Shown one piece after another: positions 1 to 8,771 of a DNA stretch of 34,256 nucleotides. Source of the stretch: Penium margaritaceum (Eukaryota > Streptophyta > Zygnematophyceae > Desmidiales > Peniaceae); NCBI GenBank assembly GCA_023375785.1, contig SZWC01008590.1, positions 31,842 to 66,097 of the forward strand, given 5' to 3'. The stretch's first letter is position 1. Each line of letters opens with the position of its first letter. The notes under the pieces were generated by a model. That model was not told the origin of the DNA and did not search any database. It saw only the letters and a list, made by a program, of their open reading frames with translations. Position numbers and translations under genes: made by a program.

Positions 1-2544
1 TCCCTGGCCTCCGTGTGGTACACCGAGGACCAGCAGGGGTCCAAGGTCTCCCCTCGGGGTCGCTTGTGTGCCTTCATCGGCATCTCCCCGCGGTCGAAGG
101 CCTGGCGCTTTTGGGACCCCACTCGCCGTCGTGTCATTGAGTCTCGTGACGCACTGTTTTTTGAGTCACTCACCTACCGTGATCTGACTTCGATCACAGT
201 CCTCTCTGCGGCTCATGTCCCTTCCTGTGAGGGTCCTCGACGGATGGGGGAGACTTCTCCGCCAGCAACCATTTCTCGTCAGGCTGATGTGTCTGCTCGA
301 GTCCCCTCTCGATCCCCAGCACTTGATGATCCGGCTATCATTGCCGTTGGTACAGAGATCCTGCCTGTTCAGCCTGTTCCACACCCCACACGTATCGCTG
401 CTCTCACGCCTCCTCCTGCATCACCACCTATGTCCACTGGCACCCCTGCTCCGGCGTCTGACCCAGCCCAGCCCACTCCTGTCCCTACGTCAGCTGACAC
501 TCCTGTCTCAGTGTCCGGGCCAGCCTTGCCCGCTGTCACCCCCAGCTCAGTGTCCCCTATACACGCATCTCCTCGCACGGCATCTCCGGCTGCCTCATCT
601 CATCCCTCACCAGCTGTGGTTGTACCTGCCCCTGTGGTCGTACCTGTTCCTGAGCCTGAGGTGCGCCCCTCGACCTCCGGTTACTCCCGTGAGCCCGGTG
701 GTCGCCTTCGACCACTGGATTTCGGAGCTCAGCGAGCGTCGGGTCCCGGACCTAGACGTTCCTCTCGCAACATCGCGAGCGGTGGTCCAGGCACAAAGGC
801 CTTAGGCCTGAGTGTCCGCACTGAGCTTTCAGAGGTGCACCCAGCGTGCCCCATAGGGCACGACCTGGTCAGTCGCGAGTTCCATATCGCCTGTGACGCA
901 ACAGCTGATCTCATGGCCGTCAGGCCTGACACTGAGGCGTGTGCACTTACCACGCACAGTTCCCCCTCTATGGCGCCTGATCCGGGCACATTGAGGGAGG
1001 CTTTCTCATCGCAGGATGCTGATGCCTGGCAAGCTCCTTGGAAGGATGAGCTTCGTGCTATCTGAGAGCACAGAGTCTACGAGCTGGTCGACCTTCCCCC
1101 TGGGAGGAAGGCTATTCAGGTCAAGTGGGTCTTTCGCAAGAAAATGAAGCCGGATGGCTCACTGGAACGCTACAAGGCCCGCTTGGTCGTCAAGGGGTTC
1201 TCTCAGATTGAGGGAGTTGATTACACTGACACCTTTGCCCCTGTCGGCCGCATGACCTCAGCTCGAGCTCTGTTCGGTGTAGTGGCTGAGCATGATTGGG
1301 AACTACAAAAGATGGATGTGAACAACACGTTCCTCCATGGCTCTTTGGATGAGGAGATCTACGTGGCTCACCCACCAGGCTTTGAAGACGGTGACAAGGT
1401 TTGGCGCTTGCGCAAGTCCTTGTACGGCCTCAAGCAGTCTCCACGGTGTTGGAACCGGGAGATCACTGGCACCTTGACTCGTGCAGGATACGTACAGAGC
1501 AAGGCAGACCCCTCACTCTTCATCCTACCGACACCCGAGCGGTTCACCGCCATCCTGGTCTATGTTGATGACCTTCTGATCGCGTCTCCGTCCGTGGAGG
1601 CCGTGAAGGAGGCCAAGGCTGCCCTGCAGACCGCCTACAGGATGAAGGACCTCGCTCCTGCATCGGTGTTTCTTGGTATGGAGATCGTGCGAGATCGCAG
1701 ACATCGGACACTGTTGCTGCATCAAGCCCGATATGCACGAGTCATGGGGGAGCTCTTTAGCGATCTCCTTGGTGCAGTGCCCAGTGCTTCCACACCCCTC
1801 ACACCTGATGGGCAGGATGCCCTGAAGGTAGATGACCCTACACAGCTGGGGGAGACAGTGGACGTAACCTTGTACCTCCATCTTATCGGATCTCTGATGT
1901 ACCTGGCCACCACCACGCGTCCCGACATCGCGTTCGCCGTCAACCTCCTCGCTCAGTTCTCGCAGGCTCCACGTGCGAGAGCTCTTCATGCTGTTGTGCG
2001 AGTGGTACGGTATGTGGTCTCCACGCCGTATCTCGGACTCTGCTTTCGTCGGAAGTGTTCGGTGGTCCTTGACGGCTACACTGACAGCGACTGGGCTTGG
2101 AGCCCTGACGGGTGCAGTCGCACTGGCTACGTGTTTCTGCTCGGTGGTATCGCTTTATCTTGGCGAAGCGGGAAGCAGGGCTGCATCGCACGTAGCTCGC
2201 CGGAGGCAGAGTATGTGGCTTTGGGGGCAGGGGCTGCTGAGGCAGTTTGGCTGCAGCGCTTGTTCCTTGAGCTTGGGCAGTCAGTACCCGCCATTGTGCT
2301 GCGTTGCGACAACCAGAGTGCTCTCGCCATTGCAGAGAACTCTGGTGTTTTTCATGCTCGCACAAAGCACATTGCGGTTGAGCATCACTTCGTTCGTGAT
2401 CTGGTGGAGCGACGCGTGATCTCCATCATGTGGGTTGGCACTAACTTGCAGCGTGCTGATTTCTTGACAAAGGCACTTGCCCCCGGAAAGTTCCTGGTGG
2501 CCATTCATTCTGTTGGGCTTCGTCCCGTGCGTAACGGTGGTTGA
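1..2544 (+). pseudogene. Copia Pol (integrase tail, linker, RT, RNase H), one internal stop
   Basis: This is the C-terminal part of a Copia polyprotein, which would copy the element RNA into DNA in virus-like particles. Codons 1-65 match the integrase tail that precedes the linker in Copia Pol (TRRRVIESRDALFFE). About codons 66-330 are a Pro/Ser/Thr-rich linker. RT follows, with MDVNNTFLHG (catalytic Asp), YGLKQSPRCWN and YVDDLLIAS at 1561-1572. RNase H shows GYTDSDWA, SPEAEYVALG, LRCDNQSAL and RADFLTKAL, and the frame ends TGA at 2542. The only disruption is a TGA at 1063-1065. Element F has an Arg codon (CGT) there, so CGA to TGA by CpG deamination is likely. With a single lesion the copy may be fairly young. 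The start is off the window. Confidence 0.92.
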
Positions 2545-2638
2545 GTGTGGGATGTACGTTTGCGTCTCATCTGTCTGTGTCACTCACTATGTGGTTGTAC
2601 CGGTGCTGCACGCGTATGGACATGCGTACCATCGGGTC

Positions 2639-2647
2639 ATGGGGGAG
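2639..2647 (+). other. Polypurine tract of element A
   Basis: ATGGGGGAG lies directly before the LTR start TGTTGTG. The polypurine tract primes plus-strand DNA synthesis. The same ATGGGGGAG occurs before the LTRs of elements C and F and at 22717, which fixes all these LTR starts. Confidence 0.88.
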
Positions 2648-3288
2648 TGTTGTGTTTTGTGTCGTTCCTGTACAGTTTACTGTGACCACTCGACCGTGTC
2701 CATACTCGTGCAGATCCCTGAGGCAGGCGGCCCTGGTGACACCGGCGTGACAACAGGCGGCGGACTACCTGCTTGGAGCTGACCGACCATTGTTCCAGAG
2801 CCCCAGATGCCACCGGGACTCTTTGCTGTGTCTTCTACGTCTTGCAGGCGCCTTGCGGCGGACTTGCCATGAGACCTATTTGCATGTTTTTGCATTGTAT
2901 GCTGAATGTCAGTCGATGGATGCATGCATGTGACCAGTCGCTGCGTCCGTCTTTTGATTCTGCACGTCTAGGTTCAGACGGCGTAGGATTCTGACATGTG
3001 TGCACAGAATTGCGGCCAAAACAGTGGTTTTGGGCCGGTTTTAGGACAGCTCTTGGACTGCCGCGTGCGACACCCGCCGTGCGCCGCGGCAGGTATTTAT
3101 GCCTTGGACCTGTCATTTGTCATTCCTCTCTGCATATGCTATATTGAAGCATTCTTACACTGTGTCTTGTGTCTCCTAGCCAAACCCTTGCCGTTGTGTG
3201 TACGACCTGTGACTGTCGTCACCGTCTGACCAGGCAGTGACGCCCGGTCAGGGGCTGTGTTGCTAGGAAGCTTCTACGCACTTTCTCA
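2648..3288 (+). repeat. 3' LTR of element A (641 bp)
   Basis: It runs from TGTTGTG to CTTTCTCA. It aligns along its length with the 5' LTR of F at 23276-23927 and with the reverse complement of the D LTR at 17149-17727. Shared blocks include the GACCACTCG/CCGTGTCCAT region near the start, a CTAGGTTCAGACGG block, the GGCCAAAAC palindrome, CACCCGCCGTG, a TATA-like sequence, and AGGAAGCTTCT near the end. No target duplication can be checked because the 5' flank is outside the window. Confidence 0.9.
3014..3100 (+). promoter_or_regulatory. Conserved LTR promoter block: palindrome, GC box, TATA-like
   Basis: The inverted repeat GGCCAAAAC...GTTTTGGGCC spans 3014-3036. It is followed by the GC-rich CACCCGCCGTG block and a TATA-like TATTTAT at 3094-3100. 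The same order is present in F (palindrome 23654-23675, TTCTTTAT at 23732-23739) and, on the minus strand, in D (TATTTAG near 17296-17302), where the palindrome is weaker. Conservation while flanking LTR sequence has diverged suggests the core promoter. The transcription start is not visible. Confidence 0.55.
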
Positions 3289-3979
3289 TCAGGTCCTCGT
3301 TCTGCCCGCTTACTTCTAAGTGACACTTGGGTGCTGGCTAGGTTCTGTCCAGTTCGCTTGGTTTGCTGCCTAATTTATCATGATGGCTGGTTCAAGTTTT
3401 GCGAATGGTGGTCACCGCTGCCCATCCGGAGTGAGCCCGCAACTTGCTCGATGGTAGGCAGTTGGAATTATCACCGTCTATGCCTCCCTTCACTTCATTC
3501 TCTCACCCACTGGTACGTGAAGTAATGGAAGAACTGGAACAATCGTTTTGGGACCTCGAGGCCCAAACGAGACATTGCAGACGAGACATTTGGCTTCGTC
3601 TCACATACATGATTAAGAAACAAGGGAGAAAACAAATTAGGATGGCTCACCTGACAACAGAGCCCACCATGGACTTATGTGCTGGGGAATGGTGGCTAGC
3701 CCACAAGGCTCGTCATCCTCATCACGCCCAAATGGACCGACACGGAATAGGCACGCCAAGAAATGCAAGAACAACAAGATTGGGTCTCCCGACACGCCGG
3801 AACATGTCACTGAGTCCGTGTGTCTGTTAGGTATGTTAGTATGGTGACCTCTTGACTTGTCGCCACTCACTCGGACGTTTGACGGCTACTTCAAAAGCAT
3901 AATCCTTAGCTTGTGCGTCCTCACGTGTCCACCAAAGTTTTATTGGTGACCAGCTCTTGGGGACCATTTTCTCAGTGTT
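3289..3979. other. Unassigned spacer between elements A and B
   Basis: It lies between A's LTR end and the start of B's LTR. I see no Copia or Gypsy motif, no tRNA and no clear terminal repeats. It may be host DNA or the remnant of another element. One open frame in it is listed separately. Confidence 0.4.
3444..3830 (+). CDS. Unrecognised 128-codon open frame
   Basis: I do not recognise this product. The frame is open for 128 codons after an ATG at 3444. The predicted protein is mixed and hydrophilic, with an acidic stretch (VMEELEQSF) followed by a basic one (KKQGRKQIRM). It has no signal peptide or membrane segment and none of the retrotransposon motifs seen elsewhere in the window. It could be a chance frame in old transposon DNA, an exon fragment of a host gene, or part of an element with no other copy here. 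No splice sites or neighbouring exons could be supported. Confidence 0.15.
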   Translation: MLDGRQLELSPSMPPFTSFSHPLVREVMEELEQSFWDLEAQTRHCRRDIWLRLTYMIKKQGRKQIRMAHLTTEPTMDLCAGEWWLAHKARHPHHAQMDRHGIGTPRNARTTRLGLPTRRNMSLSPCVC

Positions 3980-4519
3980 TGTTGATGTCACGTCCAGTTC
4001 ATGGCCTTTCACATCTGGAATGCCCTCTTGTCTTACACCACATGCACTCCCACACATGTACAGGAGATTGAGTGACAATGGCTTCACTTGGAGATCTCAC
4101 ACCTAAGACCGGAGCTTGTCAATGATTCAAGCCTCTACTGGCAACCACTGAGTATTGCTAGGATCGAGCCTGGGATAACCTCATGACGTGTTGTCCTCTC
4201 TCTTGATTGTTGTTCTTGAATGTGGAGGAGGAATGACCTAGTCTACCTCATATTTCATGAGGGTTTTGGAGAGCTAATATGCTTCTTGACTGCTGATCCT
4301 TTGGGGCCCACCATGTTGCACGCTGGCCGTGCACTCGTGAGAAGCCATTCTCTGTTTAATAGAGAGAGGTCGTGCTCGACCCCGGGTGGCGGTGTGGCCC
4401 TGTTGTATGTGATGCACGAACGTGGTGCACACCTACCAGTTCTGACATGCTTGCTTCCTGACTCCCATCTTATCTTGGTTGTGTCTAAGTGTAAAATTCA
4501 CATCCATGACGTGTGAACA
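3980..4519 (+). repeat. 5' LTR of element B
   Basis: It starts TGTTGATGTC and aligns with 16243-16811. Shared stretches include TCATGGCC, TCACATCTGGAAT, CCCTCTTGTCTTACA, GGAGATCTCACA, a GTTGTCCTCTCTCTT block and a GTGCACACCTRCC block. Homology between the copies stops just after CGTGTGAACA, taken here as the LTR end. The two copies have diverged strongly, with many substitutions and small indels. Confidence 0.8.
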
Positions 4520-4801
4520 CCGTCACGGGTGTCTTGCTCGCATTGATGTTCCTTGAGGCCGTGGCAAGTCCACATCATCCAACATCCGTTGCCACCTCTC
4601 CTTCACCTCTAGTAACACCAGCTGCGTCATCGCAGCCGACGCAAGATCCTGTAGTATTATCTCGACTACAGCTGCGGGTATCTTGTCCGCATTGGCATTC
4701 CCAACACCAGCAGCCCTGTCCGAGCAGCAGCCCTCCTCCTTCACAAATTTTCCGCCATCAACCACTGGTGACTCCCAAACACGTTGCTTTGGGTGCCCCT
4801 A
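4520..4801 (+). other. Left part of B's leader, cut by insertion of C
   Basis: This is non-coding sequence between the B 5' LTR and the C insertion. It is rich in CAG/CCA/CTG-type trinucleotides and has a short match to a stretch near 10540-10590 in the rest of B's leader (TCTCGAYTACAGCTGC). The expected TGGTATCAGAGC primer site is missing, so a deletion may have removed it and possibly the LTR end. Confidence 0.5.
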
Positions 4802-4806
4802 CCTTA
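4802..4806 (+). repeat. Target-site duplication CCTTA, left of C
   Basis: CCTTA lies directly before the TGTTGG start of C's 5' LTR. The identical CCTTA follows C's 3' LTR at 9586-9590. A 5-bp duplication is standard for Copia integration. Confidence 0.88.
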
Positions 4807-5628
4807 TGTTGGTTTTCACGCATCTCTCTTTGTACTCTGTAGTGTCCTCCTGGCTTGTGTACATTGACATGCAGATGACTGACGGCGAGACGTAACGCTG
4901 CTGGGGTGTCGTCTGGTGGAGTCGACGAATGCTAAGGCCTACACACATTTTGCTAGAGCCTCCTCCCTCCAATGTGTTCAGCTCCATCGGGAGACCTCCT
5001 CGGCAGCCGTGCCGCTGGAATTCATTGTCGTTGCATATGCTGTCTGCGCGCGTCCAATGCTGGGTCTGAAAACGCTGTTGCATCTGCAGCACCATGTTCT
5101 GCTTAGGATCCAAGTTTTTTCATATTATTCGAGCACTGTAGGGACCGGGGACTAGCGTAGACGCCGCCTGGGTTGAGGCGGCTATTACTCATTGTTGCTA
5201 TTTCTCTAGGTGATTCTGACCACACGACTGCGTTTGCAGCGTGCTTATTACGGTATGGTCCAGTTTTCAGGCAAAACGGACGACGCCCGGGTTTTGGGCT
5301 GTTGGCTGTGTGGCAGGGCTCACTAAGAAAACCATGCCTCCCAGAAAACAGGTCATTTTTTCTTATTGAGTTAAAAACTGTGTAACAAGCTCTACAGAGC
5401 TGGGGAGGAGGTAGAACTTGGAGGGGTCTCCCATTGTTGTTTATTCTCACTTACTAATCAATCATTTCCAGTTCCGTCTGACACTTTGGCGCTAACTCCT
5501 CAGCGCGCATCTCTCACTCACAAACTGTCAGAGCTAGCATGAAGGGGGTAGCAGTGCAAAGCAACTTGCATGGGACCAAGCCTACAATGACGCTTCTGCA
5601 CCAACACACTGCTGATAGGTTTCTAGCT
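4807..5628 (+). repeat. 5' LTR of element C (822 bp)
   Basis: It runs from TGTTGGTTTTCACG to GGTTTCTAGCT and aligns along its whole length with 8772-9585. The end is fixed by the target duplication and by the primer-site remnant that follows. The last two bases are CT, not CA, in both copies. Most differences between the copies are C/T or G/A transitions. Confidence 0.9.
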
Positions 5629-5641
5629 TGTTATCAGAGCC
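5629..5641 (+). other. Primer binding site of C (initiator tRNA-Met type)
   Basis: TGTTATCAGAGCC directly follows the 5' LTR. It differs from TGGTATCAGAGCC, the complement of the 3' end of initiator tRNA-Met, by one base. This is where minus-strand synthesis would be primed. Confidence 0.8.
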
Positions 5642-6294
5642 AGAGCGCAGCAGAAGTAGCACAACAGATCCAGTCAACGTCGGCGGTCCCCAAAACGCAC
5701 CCGTGCAGGGGGAATGGTGCCGGATTTTCTACGGTAGTGTTGACTTGCTGGGTGGCGTCTTCAAAACACTCCCGACACGGTGGAAATGCTATTGAATATT
5801 TTTTCGGCAGCACTGACCCCCGAACGGCAGTAGCGGTGGTGGACTCGCGGCCAACACGACCGACCGGCGTTGGAGCGGCGTCGACTCACGTGGCAACTAC
5901 ACCGCCAGGGAAGTGACCCCCCTGCTCTCCCTCTCGTCTACGAGCTGCAGCAACAGGAAGCAGCAGCAAGCAGCGGCAGGAGCGAGCAGCAGCAGCAAGC
6001 AGCGGCAGGAGCAAGCAGCAGCAGCAGCTTGTAGCAGTAGCTTGCAGTAGCAATAGCTCGCGGTGGCAGCAATAGCAGCTCGCATCGGCGGTAGCGAGCT
6101 GTAGTAACAGCAACTCACATCAGCAGCAGCTCGCAATAGCACCTCGCAACGGTAAGCAACGGTTGCAGCAAGCAGCAGTAGCAGCCGTAGCACGCAGCAG
6201 CAACAGCGAGCACCAACAGTAGTGTGCAGTAGCAGTAGGCAACAGCGGCAGCAAGAACCTGCAACAACGAGTAGCAGTAGCAACAGCATGCAGT

Positions 6295-6400
6295 GACAAG
6301 ACAAGAGAAAGAAAAAAACCGAAAACAAAAAGAAACAAAAATGGGAGGACGAGCAAAGCTGAGAGCGAGGGCAGGACTCCCACCCTTGCAGTTGCTCCCG
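6295..6400 (+). repeat. Leader module 1: A-rich tract then GGGAGGAC
   Basis: An A-rich tract (AAAAAAACCGAAAACAAAAA type) is followed by GGGAGGAC, a GGGCAGGAC and CTCCCACCC, which could pair as a stem with GGGAG. The same order recurs at 6885-7010. A shorter version is in F near 24176 (AAAAACAGGGGGAAAAGGGA). Confidence 0.55.
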
Positions 6401-6746
6401 CAGCAGCAGGAACTATAGCAGCTGCAGAAGCAGTTGTAGCGTGCAGCAGCGCAGCAATAGCAATTGCTGTAGCAGCAACTGCAACAGCACACATCAACTT
6501 GGATGCAGCAACAGCAACAGCGTGCAGCAGAGCAATAGCAACAGTAGCCGTTGTAGCATTAGCAACGCGTAGCGGCACTACATAGTAACACCAGCAGCTG
6601 TTGTAGTCGTAGGAACAGTTGCAGTAGCTGCAACATGCAGCAACACAGTTGTAGTAGCAATAACAGAGGCAGCGGCATGCCGCAATACATCACAGCGGCA
6701 ACAGTAGCAGCATGCAGTAGCAGCGTAGTACGTAGTAGCAGTACGG

Positions 6747-6870
6747 TGACGTCACTACCGACGTCACTGCTGAAATCAGCAGTAGCAACAATAGCAACAC
6801 CAATAGTACCTTTAGCAACTGCCGCCAGAATGACGTCAGCCCGCACCAACTGACGTCAGTATTGACATCA
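6747..6870 (+). promoter_or_regulatory. Cluster of TGACGTCA (bZIP/TGA-type) sites
   Basis: TGACGTCA occurs at 6747-6754, 6831-6838 and 6851-6858, with one-mismatch copies CGACGTCA at 6759-6766 and TGACATCA at 6863-6870. TGACGTCA is the classical palindromic core bound by plant bZIP factors of the TGA group. F has TGACATCA at 24625 and TGACGTTA at 24646 in the equivalent leader position. The sites are downstream of the LTR, so they would act as an intragenic enhancer if functional. Confidence 0.5.
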
Positions 6871-6884
6871 TCACCTACTGCAAC

Positions 6885-7010
6885 AAAAAAAACAAAAACA
6901 AGACAAAAACAAAAACAAAAAGGGGGACTAAACAGGGAGGACCATGGCTGAAAGTGGGCAGGGGTCCTCCTCTGCTGGAGGACCAACCCCCCCCCCCCCC
7001 CCTTTTCTGC
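6885..7010 (+). repeat. Leader module 2: A-rich tract, GGGAGGACC, hairpin, poly-C
   Basis: A second copy of the module lies about 590 bp after the first: A-rich tract, GGGAGGACC, GGGCAGGGG, then a hairpin and a run of 16 C at 6987-7002, then CTTTTCTGCAGCAACTG. Similar order in modules 1 and 2 suggests a duplication inside the leader. Confidence 0.55.
6963..6984 (+). other. Perfect 8-bp inverted repeat in the leader of C
   Basis: GGTCCTCC, the loop TCTGCT, and GGAGGACC form a perfect 8-bp stem with a 6-base loop. In the leader RNA it could act in dimerisation or packaging, which is an inference. It sits between the module 2 A-rich tract and the poly-C run. Confidence 0.6.
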
Positions 7011-7579
7011 AGCAACTGTAGCAACTGCAACAGCAACAACAGCAGCAACAGTTGCCACTGCTGTAGTAGTAGGAGCTCCCACCACAACAGCCGCTACAAC
7101 AGCAATAGCAAGAACAGCAGCATCAACTGAAGCAGCAGCTGCGGCAGAAGTAGTTGCTACAGCAACAGCAAGAGCAGTAGTAGCAGCCGCATTAACAGCT
7201 GCTGCAGCGGCCGCAGCGGGAGTACCAGTAGTAGCAGCACTCGCAACAATTGCAGCCTCAGCAGCAACTCCAACTGCAATAGCAATAGCAGCACCAACAG
7301 TAGCAGCAGCCGTAGCAGCACCAACACCCTGTAGGCTCTGTCGTCGTCCTTGTTGGCTCGACGGACCCGCTAGCCGCCATACACCCGCAGCTAGCAATGC
7401 TGACACAACAACTAGCGGCACTTCAGCCGACGACAACACAGAGCCAGCCTCTGCTGCTGTAGTAGAAGCAACAACATCAACAGTTGCCGCCCTTCCTTCC
7501 ACCCGGGCATGCTTTTCTCGCCATCTCCTCTTCCACAGAGTATTTGGCGTAGGAACATACCCAGCGCCAAAGGCAGACT

Positions 7580-8440
7580 GTGTCTTTAGTCCTAGGCCCC
7601 GCTCTGGGTGGTGGCCGCAGGCCAGAGGACTTTTAAACCCTGCCCCCACCGCTCTAGGCTGGCAAGCAGTTCCGGAGCTGGGAGCTTTGCTTCCGCATCT
7701 GGACGTATGGTGAGGGCCTGTGGCCATACTACGTCCTGTCCTACGATTTGACCGAGGCCGACCAGGTATATGATGCTTGTCGCGATGTACATGCCCTCGT
7801 CCCTGTCGCTCCTCCGGCTTCACGTCTTGCTCTCGAGCCCTTCCTCGGTGACTTCTCCACTTGTGGCCTCCCCGATCCTGAAGATGAGTGACACATCCTC
7901 ACGCACCCTCATCGCCTTTCAAGCGAGGCAGAGACCAGCCGTCTGCTTCGGGAGCTCAACTCCCTCCATATGGGGGAGACCGAGACGGTCACCTCCTACT
8001 GGCAGGAGGCGGAGGACGTCCTTCACGGCCTGGGAGACGCTGCACCACCCCCTCTATCCGCGCTCCTCACCATCAAGCGCGGCGCAACCGACGTGTTCGC
8101 CGACATCTTCGTCCATTACACCCAGGACGTTCTCACCGTGATGGTTCCCCAGGGCAACCTCATGCTCTGGGCGGACGAGCTCTTTCTTTGCATTGAGGAG
8201 GCTCATCACGAGTCCCGCATCCGGCGCACGGAGGCCCTCACCTCTCTTGCCGTCGCCTCGGTGGCTATTGCATCCCCCATAGCAACTGCGTCCTCTGGCG
8301 CCTCATCATCCGGAAAGAAAAAATGTAAGGGCAAGAAGGGCAAGGGCCCATAGCAGTAGTCGAGCGGATCTGATGGCAGCAGCTTAGTTTGCCACAATTG
8401 TGGCCAGCCAAGACACGGGTGGTACACTTGTCCGCTCCCG
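7580..8440 (+). pseudogene. Copia Gag of element C, with CCHC zinc knuckle
   Basis: Gag forms the particle shell and binds the element RNA. One frame runs across the region. It has FRIWTYGEGLWPYY at about 7691-7732, matching FQAWVDFEGVWPYY in F. Then come RLLRELNSLHMGETETVTSY, typical of Copia Gag, and a Lys-rich GKKKCKGKKGKG stretch. A perfect CX2CX4HX4C knuckle follows at 8390-8431 (CHNCGQPRHGWYTC). In-frame stops are TAA 7634, TAG 7655, TGA 7889, TAG 8351 and TAG 8357. The last two flank a CAG, so CAGCAGCAG to TAGCAGTAG is likely. The longest open piece starts at Met 7970. The true start is unclear because the N-terminal part is lost in the repeat leader. Confidence 0.85.
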
Positions 8441-8762
8441 ACGGACAAGGTGTACGTCATCGCCACCATGCATTGCCATGCACTGTCGGGCCCTCCACCC
8501 TCGAGTGTCAGTTGGACTACTTCATTGCACTCCAGCTCGGACTTCCTCGCCCTCCTCTCAAGGGAAGTGTGAGTTGCATCGTCGCTGGTCACCCTGCCCT
8601 GCCATGCATCACAGAGTCGAAGCTGCAGTCGTGCCCTGTACATTCGTCCGTTCCGTTCTCTATCTTGCCCTCCCCACCTGCTCCTCTTCTTGATGATGTT
8701 GCCTGGCAGTCCGCTTGGTCTCCGTACTCTCTGCTTGTCTATGTGCACTGTGCCTGTGAGTC
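8441..8762 (+). other. Short gag-to-LTR segment of C, pol missing
   Basis: About 320 bp follow the zinc knuckle. The gag frame stays open to a TGA-type stop near 8570, but no protease, integrase, RT or RNase H motif is present. This is where a full element would carry about 4 kb of pol. Confidence 0.7.
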
Positions 8763-8771
8763 ATGGGGGAG
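8763..8771 (+). other. Polypurine tract of element C
   Basis: ATGGGGGAG directly precedes the TGTTGG start of the 3' LTR and is identical to the tracts of A and F. Confidence 0.85.

Larger units (their letters stand above)
1..3288 (+). mobile_element. Ty1/copia retrotransposon A, 3' part
   Basis: The window opens inside a Copia element. In order it holds the integrase C-terminal region, a Pro/Ser/Thr-rich linker, reverse transcriptase, RNase H, a polypurine tract and a 3' LTR that begins TGTTGTG and ends TTCTCA. The order integrase before RT is diagnostic of Ty1/copia. The 5' LTR, gag, protease and integrase core lie off the left edge. This is the best preserved pol in the window: one reading frame covers 1-2544 with one internal stop. 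The LTR matches those of elements D and F, so the three belong to one family. Confidence 0.93.
5642..7570 (+). repeat. GCA/GTA trinucleotide-rich leader of C
   Basis: Nearly 2 kb between the primer site and gag, densest from about 5930 to 7330, consist of imperfect AGC/GCA/GTA/GCAAC-type trinucleotides such as GCAGCAGCAAGCAGCGGCAG. Any frame through it gives Ala-, Cys- or Leu-rich low-complexity protein; the long minus-strand frames here are artefacts of the repeat. The leader also carries two A-rich modules, a perfect hairpin, a 16-base C run and a cluster of TGACGTCA-type sites. F has a shorter leader of the same composition at 23940-24734. Confidence 0.8.

Noticed and set aside
215..805. 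196-codon plus-strand frame overlapping the A linker
   Set aside because: It is a Leu/Pro-rich shadow of the Pro/Ser/Thr linker in the true Pol frame.
5100..5450. Frames of about 70-115 codons inside the C LTRs, present in both copies
   Set aside because: The two LTR copies do not keep the same frame or length. Presence in both reflects LTR duplication, not coding constraint.
5897..7823. Long minus-strand open frames (up to 377 codons), Ala-, Cys- and Leu-rich
   Set aside because: They are read-throughs of the GCA/GTA trinucleotide leader of C. Several frames on both strands stay open together, and no domain is visible.
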